Positions 15,934 to 24,109 of a stretch of DNA of 64,000 nt are shown in pieces (positions within the stretch are counted from its first letter, which is position 1; every line of letters begins with the position of its first letter). Both the position numbers and the translations under genes were made by a program. The stretch comes from ZC4RG17 sp036380875 (GTDB taxonomy: Bacteria > Actinomycetota > Acidimicrobiia > Spongiisociales > ZC4RG35). The DNA is taken from the NCBI GenBank assembly GCA_036380875.1, contig DASVDX010000001.1, forward strand, positions 62,001 through 126,000. The letters are read 5' to 3'. The notes beneath the pieces are model-generated. The model saw only the letters and a program-made list of their open reading frames with translations. It searched no databases and had not been told where the DNA came from.

Positions 15934-18219
15934 CTAGGTGCGGACGATGATCTCCGGCGGGTGAATTGCGCGCCGCTCGGGTAGTGGGCCTTCCCATTTC
16001 TCGACCCGCACCAGGCAGGTCATCGCCGCCGGCCCCTGAGCTAGACCCGATGTTCCACGGTCGTATGTGAGCACGTTGGGGTTACCGGCGGTGTCGAGGG
16101 AGTCGGGGTCGGACGGGTCGACGGGATCGAACCACGCCCCGGTCGCCAATTCCACCACCCCGCGCATCACGCCGTCGTCGATCCGCACGCCCGCCAGCGT
16201 GGCGCCCCGGTCGTTCCACACCTTGACTACGTCGCCGTCGGTCAGCCCCCGGACGGCAGCGTCATCGGGGTTGATCCGAAGCGGCTCCCGCCCGCCGATC
16301 TTGTTGCTTTCGCTGGTGCGGCCGTGGTCGAACTGGGAGTGGAGCCGGGTCCGCGGCTGATTGGAGATCAGGTGGAGCTGGTCGGGAGCAGCGTTGCCCA
16401 GCCACTCCGCTGGCTCCAGCCAGGCAGGATGCGGTGGGCATCCTTCCGGCTCAGCTCGGGCGATGTCCTCCGACCACAGCTCGATCCGGCCCGACGGGGT
16501 AGGCAGCGGGTGCTCCTCCGGCGCGGCGCGGAAGTCGGCGAACAGCACCTTCTCTGCCTCCGGCGTAGGGGGCTGGCGGTGGACCCCCTTCTCCCAGAAC
16601 TCCTCGAACGGGGGAGCGGCCGGGTCGCGCTGGCGGATCCTCTCGTACAGCCAGCGGATCCACTCCTCCTCGTTGCGGCCTTCGGTGTACTCGTCGGCGA
16701 CGCCGAGGCGCTCGGCTAGCCCGGCGAAGATGGCGAAGTCGGAGCGGGCCTCGCCGTAGGGCGGGACGAGCCGACGCATGGCGATCAGGTAGTCGTCGGG
16801 CGGGGCGCCGCCGATGTCGTCGCGTTCCACAGTCAGTGTGACTGGCAGGACGACGTCGGCGCGGCGGGCGGTGGCGGTCCACCACGGTTCGTGGACGACG
16901 ATCGTGTCGGGAATCCGCCAAGCTTCGACCAGGCGGCCGAGGTCCTGGTGGTGGTGGAAGGGGTTGCCGCCTGCCCAGTAGATCATGTGCACCTTCGGGT
17001 AGGTGCGCTCTTGCCCGTCGTACGTGTACTTGCCGCCCGGGTCGAGCAGCATGTCGGCGATCCGGGCTACCGGGATGAACTCCGAAACCGGGTTCGGGCG
17101 CCGCGGCACAGAGGGCAAGGGGATGCGGGTTACACCGTTGCCCACCGAGCCCACCGCCCCATAGCCCAAGCCGAACCCGCCGCCAGGCAGGCCAACCTGG
17201 CCGAGGGCGCACCCGAGGGCGACGATCGCCCAATACGGCTGCTCGCCGTGGTCGGACCGCTGCAATGACCACGAGCCGTTGACCATCGTCCGGTGGCTCG
17301 CCATGTCGTTGGCCAGGGACGAGATGCGCTCCGGTTCGATGTCGCAGATGGCGCCCGCCCACTTCGGGTCTTTGGGCGTGCCGTCGACGTCGCCGATGAC
17401 GTAGGCGGCGAGACGGTCCCAGCCGACGGTGTAGCGGTCGAGGAAGTCCTCGTCCACGAGGTCCTGGCGGATGAGCTCGTGGACGAGGCCGAGGATCATC
17501 GCCGTGTCCGTGTTCGGACGGATCGGCAGCCACTCGGCCTCCGGAAGGTCGTCGCGGACCGGGCTCATGTTGACGAAACGGACCCCGGCCTCGACGCATT
17601 GCCGGAGATAGCCGGAGAGCAGATGGCGGCCTTGGCCGCCCGCCTGCACCTGGCTGTTCTTGCGGGGGACGCCTCCGAAAGCGACGAAGAGTTCAGTGTT
17701 GCGGACGATCACCGGCCAGGACGTGTGGTTGTCCTGGACCCACTCGTACGAGTACCCGAGGACATGGGGGATGAGCACCTCGGCGGCGGCGTGGCTGTAG
17801 GTGTCGCGTTTCGACGTGGCCCCGCCGATCAGGCTGAAGAACCGCCGTAGCTGGCTCTGGGCGTGGTGGAAGCGGCCGGCCGACGCCCACCCGTACGAAC
17901 CGGCGAAGATCGCCTGGTTGCCGTAGGTCTTGCGCACCCTGTCGATCTCGGCTGCCACGAGGTCCAAGGCGGTGTCCCAGTCGACCTCGACGAACGGCTC
18001 CACGCCCCGCAGGACCGGCGCCGCTCCCGGGCCGTGCTCGAGCCACGACTTGCGAACCGACGGCCGGCGAACCCGCAGCGGGTGGTCGTGATCCTGGAGG
18101 GACTGGCCGATCGGGGAGGGGTCGGGATCGTCGCGGAACGGATGCACGGCGACGATCCGTTCGCCGTCGGTCTTGACCTCGTAGGCACCCCAGTGGGTGA
18201 CCGTGAGCGTACGCGCCAT
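15934..18219 (-). CDS. Molybdopterin oxidoreductase, biotin sulfoxide/DMSO/TMAO reductase type
   Basis: 761 residues, a single-subunit molybdenum enzyme of the BisC/TorA/DorA group. There is no Tat signal and no N-terminal CxxC iron-sulfur motif, so the enzyme should be cytoplasmic and cluster-free, like BisC. The segment GSYGWASAGRFHHAQSQLRRF (about 107-127) contains S113, the expected Ser ligand of molybdenum. Further family marks are KRDTYSHAAAEVLIPHVLG, the ELFVAFGGVPRKNSQ stretch and the C-terminal LHLISNQPRTRLHSQFDHG dinucleotide-binding region. The probable role is repair or respiration of methyl-sulfoxides or N-oxides. A leaderless-type promoter lies directly upstream. Confidence 0.9.
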   Translation of the reverse strand: MARTLTVTHWGAYEVKTDGERIVAVHPFRDDPDPSPIGQSLQDHDHPLRVRRPSVRKSWLEHGPGAAPVLRGVEPFVEVDWDTALDLVAAEIDRVRKTYGNQAIFAGSYGWASAGRFHHAQSQLRRFFSLIGGATSKRDTYSHAAAEVLIPHVLGYSYEWVQDNHTSWPVIVRNTELFVAFGGVPRKNSQVQAGGQGRHLLSGYLRQCVEAGVRFVNMSPVRDDLPEAEWLPIRPNTDTAMILGLVHELIRQDLVDEDFLDRYTVGWDRLAAYVIGDVDGTPKDPKWAGAICDIEPERISSLANDMASHRTMVNGSWSLQRSDHGEQPYWAIVALGCALGQVGLPGGGFGLGYGAVGSVGNGVTRIPLPSVPRRPNPVSEFIPVARIADMLLDPGGKYTYDGQERTYPKVHMIYWAGGNPFHHHQDLGRLVEAWRIPDTIVVHEPWWTATARRADVVLPVTLTVERDDIGGAPPDDYLIAMRRLVPPYGEARSDFAIFAGLAERLGVADEYTEGRNEEEWIRWLYERIRQRDPAAPPFEEFWEKGVHRQPPTPEAEKVLFADFRAAPEEHPLPTPSGRIELWSEDIARAEPEGCPPHPAWLEPAEWLGNAAPDQLHLISNQPRTRLHSQFDHGRTSESNKIGGREPLRINPDDAAVRGLTDGDVVKVWNDRGATLAGVRIDDGVMRGVVELATGAWFDPVDPSDPDSLDTAGNPNVLTYDRGTSGLAQGPAAMTCLVRVEKWEGPLPERRAIHPPEIIVRT

Positions 18220-18229
18220 GGCGGCAGGT

Positions 18230-18235
18230 TATCTA
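18230..18235 (-). promoter_or_regulatory. Leaderless-type -10 box of the molybdoenzyme gene
   Basis: TAGATA on the minus strand, ending 10 nt before the ATG at 18219, inside a short AT-rich patch. No ribosome-binding site is present between them. Confidence 0.45.
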
Positions 18236-18260
18236 TTACACCCGAGAGGGTCGCCGCCAA

Positions 18261-19847
18261 TTATCGGGCCAGCGGGTCCTCGGTGGCCGAACTGCGGAGC
18301 AAGCCGACGACGATCCCGTCCGACAGGGCTTCCCAGGAGGCGTCGATGATGTTCTGGTGGACGCCGATCGTTCCCCACGAGTCGGTGTGGTTGGACGTCT
18401 CGAGCAGGACGCGCACGGTGGCGCCCGTCCCGTCGGCGGCGTCCAGCACCCGCACCCGGTAGTCGGTGAGACGCAGGTCGGCTACCTGGGGGAACACCGG
18501 TCGCAGAGCCTGGCGCAGGGCCGTGTCGAGGGCGTTGACGGGTCCGTCGCCCTCACCGGTGGTGATGCGACGCTCGCCGCCCACGACGACCTTGACGGTC
18601 GCCTCGGCCGTCACCTCCTCGCCGGCGCGGCGCTCGATGTTGACGCGATATGACTCGACGTGGAACAGGTCCTGGGTCCAGCCGGTGGCCTTGCGGACCA
18701 GCAGCTCGAAGGACCCGTCGGCTGCCTCGAAGTGGTAGCCGCGGTGCTCGAGTTCTTTCACCTCGTCCAGGACCTTCCGAGCGGTGGCGTCGTCGATCTC
18801 GAGTCCCAACTCCTTGGCCTTGTTGAGGACCGACGCCCGGCCTGCCTGCTCGGAGACCACCATCCGGGTGCGGTTGCCCACCTTCTGTGGGTCGACGTGC
18901 TCGTAGGCGTCACGCCGCCGGGCCAGAGCAGACGTGTGGAGACCCGCCTTGTGCGTGAACGCCGAGGATCCGACATAGGGACGGTGGGGGTCGAGGCTGA
19001 TGTTGACGAGCTCGGCGATGTGGTGGCTGATCGGCGCCAGCATCTCGAGCTGGTCGGAGCTGACCACCTCCCGGCCCATCTTCAGCACCAGGTCGGGGAT
19101 GATGCTGCACAGGTCGGCGTTGCCGGTGCGCTCGCCGTAGCCGTTGATGCATCCCTGGATCTGCACCGCCCCGGCTTCCGCCGCAGCCAGGGACGAGGCC
19201 ACCGCACAGCCGGCGTCGTTGTGGAAGTGGACCCCGAGTGGGACGTCGATCTCGGCCTCGACCTTGCCGAGCACCTCGACGATCTGGTTGGGGAGGGTGC
19301 CGCCGTTGGTGTCGCAGAGGACGATCCGCTCGGCCCCCGCTTCAGCTGCGACGCGAGCCGCAGCCAACGCGTACTCGGGGGTGGTGCGGAACCCGTCGAA
19401 GAAGTGCTCGGCGTCGAAGAAGACTCGCCGGCCGTGGGAGCGGAGGAACTCGACCGACTCTCCGATCATGGCCAGGCCTTCGTCGAGGTCGGTGCGCAGC
19501 GCCTCTCGCACGTGGTAGTCCCAGGACTTGCCGACGATGCAGATCGTCTCCGTCTCGGCGTCCAGCAAGGCACGGAGCTGAGGGTCCTTGTCGGCGGTCG
19601 TGCCAGGACGCCGGGTGGAGCCGAACGCCACCAGCTGGGCGTGCCGGAGATCCAGACGGCTCTTCGCCAAAGCGAAGAACTCGTCGTCCTTGGGGAGCGC
19701 CCCCGGCCATCCTCCCTCGATGTAGGCGACGCCGAGGTCGTCGAGCAGCTGGGCGATGCGCAGCTTGTCGCTGACGGTGAGCGAAATCCCTTCCTGCTGA
19801 CTTCCGTCTCGCAGTGTCGTGTCGTAGATCTCGAGCGTCGTCTCCAT
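18261..19847 (-). CDS. cimA: (R)-citramalate synthase
   Basis: 528 residues of the LeuA-like DRE-TIM metallolyase family. It condenses acetyl-CoA and pyruvate to citramalate, the first step of threonine-independent isoleucine synthesis. It shows the DTTLRDGSQQEG catalytic motif (about 9-20), metal ligands in VHFHNDAGCAVASS, the GERTGNADL segment, and a C-terminal LeuA dimer/regulatory domain (about 390-520) for feedback inhibition. The form is that of CimA rather than 2-isopropylmalate synthase, as in the SQQEG and YIEGGWPG motifs. The gene lies behind an attenuator whose leader peptide has four consecutive Ile codons, which independently supports an isoleucine role. Confidence 0.92.
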   Translation of the reverse strand: METTLEIYDTTLRDGSQQEGISLTVSDKLRIAQLLDDLGVAYIEGGWPGALPKDDEFFALAKSRLDLRHAQLVAFGSTRRPGTTADKDPQLRALLDAETETICIVGKSWDYHVREALRTDLDEGLAMIGESVEFLRSHGRRVFFDAEHFFDGFRTTPEYALAAARVAAEAGAERIVLCDTNGGTLPNQIVEVLGKVEAEIDVPLGVHFHNDAGCAVASSLAAAEAGAVQIQGCINGYGERTGNADLCSIIPDLVLKMGREVVSSDQLEMLAPISHHIAELVNISLDPHRPYVGSSAFTHKAGLHTSALARRRDAYEHVDPQKVGNRTRMVVSEQAGRASVLNKAKELGLEIDDATARKVLDEVKELEHRGYHFEAADGSFELLVRKATGWTQDLFHVESYRVNIERRAGEEVTAEATVKVVVGGERRITTGEGDGPVNALDTALRQALRPVFPQVADLRLTDYRVRVLDAADGTGATVRVLLETSNHTDSWGTIGVHQNIIDASWEALSDGIVVGLLRSSATEDPLAR

Positions 19848-19873
19848 GGGGTTCTCCGTGCCGTTCGGGAATG

Positions 19874-19899
19874 AAAAAACCCCCTGCGATTGCAGAGGG
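19874..19899 (-). terminator. Attenuator terminator of cimA
   Basis: On the minus strand the arms CCCTCTGC and GCAGGGGG (one T-G wobble) close on a 4-nt loop and are followed by six T. It lies between the Ile leader peptide and the cimA ATG, 26 bp upstream of the start, so it can only act as a conditional terminator. Confidence 0.8.
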
Positions 19900-19904
19900 C
19901 GGAA

Positions 19905-19931
19905 GGCGCGGGCCGGGATGTGGCCAGCGCC
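19905..19931 (-). promoter_or_regulatory. Pause/alternative hairpin in the cimA leader
   Basis: Outer arms GGCGC/GCGCC (19905-19909 with 19927-19931) and inner arms GGCC/GGCC (19911-19914 with 19922-19925) form a hairpin right after the leader stop codon. It is a candidate for the 1:2 structure that competes in attenuation. Confidence 0.55.
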
Positions 19932-19970
19932 TCAGTCGATAATGATGATGCCGTCGGCGAAGTAGTGCAT
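19932..19970 (-). CDS. Isoleucine leader peptide of the cimA attenuator
   Basis: A 12-residue reading frame, MHYFADGIIIID, with codons ATC ATC ATT ATC for the four consecutive Ile, then TGA. Ribosome stalling at these codons when charged tRNA-Ile is scarce would disrupt the downstream hairpin and let cimA be transcribed. A -10-like CATACT (19985-19980) lies 9 nt upstream and no Shine-Dalgarno is present, so the leader probably sits at the very 5' end of the RNA. The peptide is too short for homology; support is position, composition and the terminator behind it. Confidence 0.78.
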   Translation of the reverse strand: MHYFADGIIIID

Positions 19971-20036
19971 CGAACGAACAGTATGCCCTCAGCCTCAGCC
20001 GGGGTCAACCCGGCTCGGGCCGAGGGCATGGGTCTT

Positions 20037-20474
20037 TCAACTCACCGCTTTTTCGATCAGGCTGGCTACCTGCTTCTCCACCTCGGGGGTCCACTCGGTG
20101 ATGGCGTAGGTGACCGGCCACATCGGCCCGTCGTCGAGGTTGGCGACATCGTTGAACCCGAAGGTGCCGTAGCGGGAGTCGAACTTCGATTTCGCCTGGA
20201 AGAAGCACACCACCTTGCCTTCCGCGTTGGCGTAGGCCGGCATCCCGTACCATGTGCGGGCCGACAGATCGGGCGCACGCTCGAGGACGAGGGCGTGGAT
20301 CCGCTCGGCGATCAGCCGGTCCTCGTCGGGCATGGCGGCGATCGCGTCGAGGGCGGCCTTTTCCATCTCGGCCTTCTTCTTGCCGCCCTTCTCGGCCTTG
20401 AGCTCGGCGGCCCGCTCCCGCATCGCCTGCTTCTCGGCTTCGGAGAATCCGGTGGTCTTTTCCTTGGCGCTCAT
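20037..20474 (-). CDS. DUF1801/YdhG-like small protein
   Basis: 145 residues. The N-terminal third (SEAEKQAMRERAAELKAEKGGKKKAEMEKAALDAIAAM) is a charged helix. The rest resembles DUF1801 proteins of the YdhG/frataxin-like fold: RAPDLSARTWYGMPAYANAEGKVVCFFQAKSKFDSRYGTFGF is the recognisable core. Its function is unknown; related proteins have been linked loosely to iron or surfactin-related roles without proof. It starts at ATG 20474 behind an AAAGGAGC site. It is transcribed toward cimA but separated from it by the attenuator region. Confidence 0.8.
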   Translation of the reverse strand: MSAKEKTTGFSEAEKQAMRERAAELKAEKGGKKKAEMEKAALDAIAAMPDEDRLIAERIHALVLERAPDLSARTWYGMPAYANAEGKVVCFFQAKSKFDSRYGTFGFNDVANLDDGPMWPVTYAITEWTPEVEKQVASLIEKAVS

Positions 20475-20588
20475 CTGAAGCTCCTTTCCCGTCTCGTCTT
20501 CGTTCGCTCCGGTTGTACCCGGGGAGGCGATGGTGAAGCTACGCGATGGCACAGAGCCGACGCTTCTCGATTCCTGATCGATCGGCGG

Positions 20589-21617
20589 TCACTCGGCGAG
20601 GGCCCGGCTCAGCGCCAGGTTCTGAACCGCCCGCTGGCGATCGCGGCGGCCGAGACCGCAGGCGGCGGCGATGTCCACGGGCCGGCCCACCAGGGTCTCG
20701 ATTCGGTTCCGCAGGTGCTCGAGCTCGTCGAGCTCTCGGCCCTCGTGGACGATCCCGGCGGCGAACCGCACCTCCGGCGGGAGGCGCAGCTCGGCGAGTG
20801 CGGCGTAGAACTCACCGTCGATCGGTGGGGGCTCAATGCCTCGGCCGAACGGAACATGCACGAACTCCAGCTTCTGGGCCTCGGGCCATGCCTCGACGAG
20901 GGCGTTTGCCAGCAGCACGGCCGGTCGGGTGTCCTCCGGGTCTGCCATCGACCGATGGTTCATGTCGCCGTAGCAGAGGTGGACGCCGAACCGGGTTCCT
21001 TTGCGGGTACGGCGGACCACCTTCAGCAGCTCGGCGGCGAGTCGTCCCGCCGCCAGCGGCCTGACTCGCGAAGGGATCCTGGTGAGCAGGATCAGGGGGA
21101 TCGGTATCTCCAGTTGAAAGACGACGTCGTCTCCCGCCGTCGCCTGGATCAGCGTGATCTCGCGGACGGTGGCATCCCGGAACGGCGCCACGTTGCGGAA
21201 CGCCGCCGCAGGCTTGAACCCGAACGCCCCCAACGCCAGATCCAGGTGCCCGGGGATCCCCACCTGCAGGCTCACCGGGCGGTCGAGCGAGTCGCGGAAG
21301 GCTTCGAAGGCCGGCCACGACTCCTGGAAGTACTCGAAGTAGTCGAGGTCGAGCGTCGTGAACGAGCGGCGCGGCGCCACCGTGAAGTAGGGCGTCTTCT
21401 CGTAGTCGCTCCAATCGCCGTCCCGGGCGAGCCGGAGATCAGGATGGTGGCGCAGGCCTTCGATGATCCGCTGGATCCAGTTCAGTCGAGCACCGGTCTC
21501 GCCATCGGGCACCCACGGCGGGAGCCGGTCGCCGAGCTCTGTGGCGAACAACTCGAGCGCGGCCTTGGCGTCGTCGGCGGGCACGGTGCCGACGAGATGG
21601 ACGTGGCGGTCCGTCAT
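20589..21617 (-). CDS. Solitary MetE/UROD-superfamily TIM-barrel with a zinc-site pattern
   Basis: 342 residues resembling the catalytic (C-terminal) half of cobalamin-independent methionine synthase, without the MetE N-terminal half. The three-part zinc signature of that superfamily is present: H213-x-C215 (FGVHLCYGD), E251 (KLEFVHVP) and C320 (AAACGLGRRD). Such short 'core' MetE-like proteins transfer methyl groups from simple donors or act on thiols in archaea and some bacteria. Substrate and donor are unknown here. The ATG at 21617 follows a GAAAGGAG site. No methionine or corrinoid gene is adjacent. Confidence 0.75.
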   Translation of the reverse strand: MTDRHVHLVGTVPADDAKAALELFATELGDRLPPWVPDGETGARLNWIQRIIEGLRHHPDLRLARDGDWSDYEKTPYFTVAPRRSFTTLDLDYFEYFQESWPAFEAFRDSLDRPVSLQVGIPGHLDLALGAFGFKPAAAFRNVAPFRDATVREITLIQATAGDDVVFQLEIPIPLILLTRIPSRVRPLAAGRLAAELLKVVRRTRKGTRFGVHLCYGDMNHRSMADPEDTRPAVLLANALVEAWPEAQKLEFVHVPFGRGIEPPPIDGEFYAALAELRLPPEVRFAAGIVHEGRELDELEHLRNRIETLVGRPVDIAAACGLGRRDRQRAVQNLALSRALAE

Positions 21618-21811
21618 GCGGTCTCCTTTCGCTCTTCCCCAAACGCGCTCGGAGCGCCGCACGACGGCGTGCGAGCAGCTCATCGATCAGGCATTGGCAC
21701 CGAATCGGGTCCGGTTGCCGCGGCTTCTTTGGGCCTGTCCCTCCACCGCTCTGGATGAGCGCGTTGGCGCCAGGATGTCGTTCCTGTCGGTCCACGTCAA
21801 CTACTTCAGTT

Positions 21812-21829
21812 GCGATTTATATAAAGCGC
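21812..21829. promoter_or_regulatory. AT-rich operator of the first ArsR-type regulator
   Basis: GCGATTTATATAAAGCGC is an 18-bp palindrome with one mismatched pair. It contains the perfect core TTTATATAAA and ends 7 nt before the ArsR start codon. A second small inverted repeat, CAACT-N5-AGTTG (21798-21812), adjoins it. The AT content contrasts sharply with the surroundings, as expected of a combined promoter/operator. Confidence 0.6.
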
Positions 21830-21836
21830 TACTTAA

Positions 21837-22178
21837 ATGTCGCCTGTGAATGCACTCGACGTGCTCGGAGACCCGGTCAGGAGGCGGATCCTCGACCTGC
21901 TCTCCCGGGGTGAAACAGCTGCCGGTGAGTTGGCGGTCGTCGTCCAGGGCGAGTTCGGGATCTCCCAGCCGGCCGTTTCCCATCACCTGCGGGTGTTGCG
22001 GGAGAGCGGCTTCGTCGCCGTGCGCGTCGACGGGCCCAGGCGGCTCTATCGGCTCCGCCCCGACGGATTCGAAGATGTCGATGAGTGGCTCGACAGGTTC
22101 CGCCGCCTCTGGGCCGGACCGTTGGAAGCCCTCGCCACCGAGGTGGCGAGGGGCAAGCGAGAGAGGAAGCAGACATGA
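21837..22178 (+). CDS. ArsR-family winged-helix transcriptional regulator
   Basis: 113 residues. The domain runs from NALDVLGDPVRRRILDLLSRGETAAGELA through the recognition helix ISQPAVSHHLRVLRESGFVAVRVDGPRRLYRL. There is no cysteine, so metal sensing of the classical ArsR kind is excluded. Members paired with SRPBCC proteins generally sense other signals. The ATG overlaps nothing upstream, and the stop overlaps the next start by 4 bp (ATGA), so it is co-translated with the SRPBCC gene. It is probably autoregulated through the palindrome just upstream. Confidence 0.9.
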   Translation: MSPVNALDVLGDPVRRRILDLLSRGETAAGELAVVVQGEFGISQPAVSHHLRVLRESGFVAVRVDGPRRLYRLRPDGFEDVDEWLDRFRRLWAGPLEALATEVARGKRERKQT

Positions 22179-22816
22179 CGCTCGACGTCGCCCACCACAT
22201 ATCCGAAGTCAGCCGGACGGTCGGAACCAGGACGTTGGAGTCCGGGGAGGCCCGCGTGCTCACCGCCAGCCGGGTCTATCCGACCGACGTAGACGACCTC
22301 TGGGACGCCGTGACGAATCCCGACCGGATCGCCCGGTGGTTCCTGCCCGTCAGTGGCGACCTGCGAGTAGGTGGCCGCTACAGCCTCCAGGGCAATGCCG
22401 ACGGCACCATCGAGGAGTGTGAGCCGCCCAACCGGTTCGCCGCCACGTGGGAGTTCGGCGGCCAGGTGTCGTGGATCGAGGTTCGGATCGAGGAAGAAGA
22501 CGACGGGCAGGCACGCTTCACGCTCGAACACGTCGCCCACGTCGACGACGACATGTGGACCCAGTTCGGCCCGGGAGCGGTCGGTGTGGGCTGGGACGGG
22601 GCGCTCATGGGCCTGGCTCTGCACGTATCGAACAACGAGGCCGCCAAGCCCACCGACCTCGAGGCGTGGGCGGCTTCGGACGAAGGCCGGGCTTTCTATG
22701 GAGCGAGCAGCGCTGCCTGGCGGGACGCCAGCATCGCCGCCGGGACGGATCCCGCAGAAGCGGAGGCCGCTGCCCAGCGGACCACGTCCTTCTATACGGG
22801 AGTCGAAGCCGGCTGA
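22175..22816 (+). CDS. SRPBCC (AHSA1/START-like) domain protein
   Basis: 213 residues. The AHSA1-type fold covers about 25-150: RVYPTDVDDLWDAVTNPDRIARWFLPVSGDLRVGGRYSLQ, then GTIEECEPPNRFAATWEFG. A C-terminal helical extension (DLEAWAASDEGRAFYGASSAAWRDASIAAGTDPAEAEAAAQRTTSFYTG) follows. The fold binds hydrophobic ligands or activates chaperones; no enzyme function is indicated. It is coupled by a 4-bp overlap to the ArsR gene. Its last 25 bp overlap the convergent RDD gene. Confidence 0.88.
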   Translation: MTLDVAHHISEVSRTVGTRTLESGEARVLTASRVYPTDVDDLWDAVTNPDRIARWFLPVSGDLRVGGRYSLQGNADGTIEECEPPNRFAATWEFGGQVSWIEVRIEEEDDGQARFTLEHVAHVDDDMWTQFGPGAVGVGWDGALMGLALHVSNNEAAKPTDLEAWAASDEGRAFYGASSAAWRDASIAAGTDPAEAEAAAQRTTSFYTGVEAG

Positions 22817-23310
22817 TCCGCCGGCACGACCGTGGTTCCCGAGGCGACCTCGTGGAGGCCTCGCTTCCCGAACAGGGGAGGCAGGGCAACGGCGGCGAGC
22901 AACACCATCGACACCACGAAGAAGACAGTCGCCGAGGTGGTCGCCTCGGGAGCGGTGGCGAACCGTGTTGCCGCCAGGTGACCGAACTGCCAAGGCAAGA
23001 GCTTGACGATGTTGCGAACCAGGGCGGCGCCGACCAATGGTTCTCCGTCAGCGGCGACCCGCAGGCCGCTCTTTCGCTTGCCCCAAGTGGCGTGACGTGG
23101 CCCCGCCTCGGTGGCGGTGAAGTACACGAGTGTGGGGATCACCGTCAGCACCGTGATGGCCACATCCGAGAGTGTGCGGTCCGACCAGATCGCGGCGAGG
23201 TCCAGCCAGCCGAGAAGCATGGGCAATCCGAACACGACGAAGACGATCCCGATCAGCCCCAGGATCACCAGGTAGTCCCATGCCCAGGACCGGAGTCGTT
23301 TTGCGAACAC
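22792..23310 (-). CDS. RDD-family membrane protein
   Basis: 172 residues from GTG 23310 (GAGGA site 10 nt upstream). The RDD signature is visible as the N-terminal RLRSWAWDYLVILGLIGIVFVV, with the arginine and two aspartate positions partly conserved, and the TWGKRKSGLRVAADGEPLVG loop that typically follows helix 2. Three to four helices are predicted by eye. RDD proteins are poorly characterised; some act in Na+(Li+)/H+ antiport or as membrane partners. No upstream extension has coding character. Its 3' end overlaps the SRPBCC gene by 25 bp. Confidence 0.78.
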   Translation of the reverse strand: MFAKRLRSWAWDYLVILGLIGIVFVVFGLPMLLGWLDLAAIWSDRTLSDVAITVLTVIPTLVYFTATEAGPRHATWGKRKSGLRVAADGEPLVGAALVRNIVKLLPWQFGHLAATRFATAPEATTSATVFFVVSMVLLAAVALPPLFGKRGLHEVASGTTVVPADQPASTPV

Positions 23311-23408
23311 TGTCGTCGAGTCCTCATGGCCACGGTATCGGCAGGATGTCGCTATCTCGCCCGGATTTGGCGTGTCACGACCCTCTAGTCGCCGCGGTGT
23401 CGTCCATG

Positions 23409-23414
23409 TACGTT
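23409..23414 (+). promoter_or_regulatory. Leaderless-type -10 box of the DUF2461 gene
   Basis: TACGTT ends 7 nt before the ATG at 23422, with no ribosome-binding site between. Confidence 0.4.
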
Positions 23415-23421
23415 CGCCGGC

Positions 23422-24105
23422 ATGGCCCACTTCAGCCCGCGCCTGTTCGCCTTCCTCCGAGATCTCGCCGCCCACAACGACCGGGAGTGGTTCGCCGCCC
23501 ACCGCGACGACTACGAGCGACACGTTCGGCTGCCGGCATTGCGGTTCATCGCCGACCTGGTGGAGCCGTTTGCGGCCATCTCTCCGCACTTCATCGTCGA
23601 GCCGTCGGTGGTCGGAGGGTCGCTGATCCGGATGGCGCGCGACATCCGCTTCTCCGTCGACAAGTCCCCGTATCGCACCTATCTGGGAGTCGGCATCCGG
23701 CATCGGATGCACGAAGAGGCGGCCACGCCGCGGTTCTACCTGGCGATCCAGCCGGGTCGGTCCTATTTGGGCGTCGGTTGTTGGCGCCCCGATGCCGCCA
23801 CCGCCGCGAAGATCCGCCGAGCCATCGCCGACCGGCCCGACGAGTGGGAGAAGACGGTCGGCGCTCCCGACTTCGAGCAGCGCTTCACCCTGGAGGGTGA
23901 GCGCCTGGCGCGCCCGCCGCGCGGTTTCGACGCCGATCACCCCCTGATCGACGACCTTCGCCGCAAGGACTTCGCCGCCTCCGCCAGGTTCACCAACAAA
24001 GCGGTGACGTCCAGCGACTTCATCGATGTGTTCCTGGAGCGCTGTCGAGTTGCCGCGCCGTTCGTATCCTTCCTGTGCTCGGCCCTCGACGTGCCGTTCG
24101 ACTGA
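23422..24105 (+). CDS. DUF2461 family protein
   Basis: 227 residues matching the DUF2461 layout. It opens FSPRLFAFLRDLAAHNDREWFAAHRDDYERHV, has the central VEPSVVGGSLIRMARDIRFSVDKSPYRTYLG box and the GVGCWRPDAATAAKIRRAI stretch, and a C-terminal LLxRKDFAA-like segment (DDLRRKDFAASARF). The family is widespread in bacteria, full-length at about 220 residues, and has no assigned reaction. It ends 4 bp from the stop of the convergent MFS remnant. It is a single-gene unit with a leaderless-type promoter. Confidence 0.88.
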   Translation: MAHFSPRLFAFLRDLAAHNDREWFAAHRDDYERHVRLPALRFIADLVEPFAAISPHFIVEPSVVGGSLIRMARDIRFSVDKSPYRTYLGVGIRHRMHEEAATPRFYLAIQPGRSYLGVGCWRPDAATAAKIRRAIADRPDEWEKTVGAPDFEQRFTLEGERLARPPRGFDADHPLIDDLRRKDFAASARFTNKAVTSSDFIDVFLERCRVAAPFVSFLCSALDVPFD

Positions 24106-24109
24106 CCAC

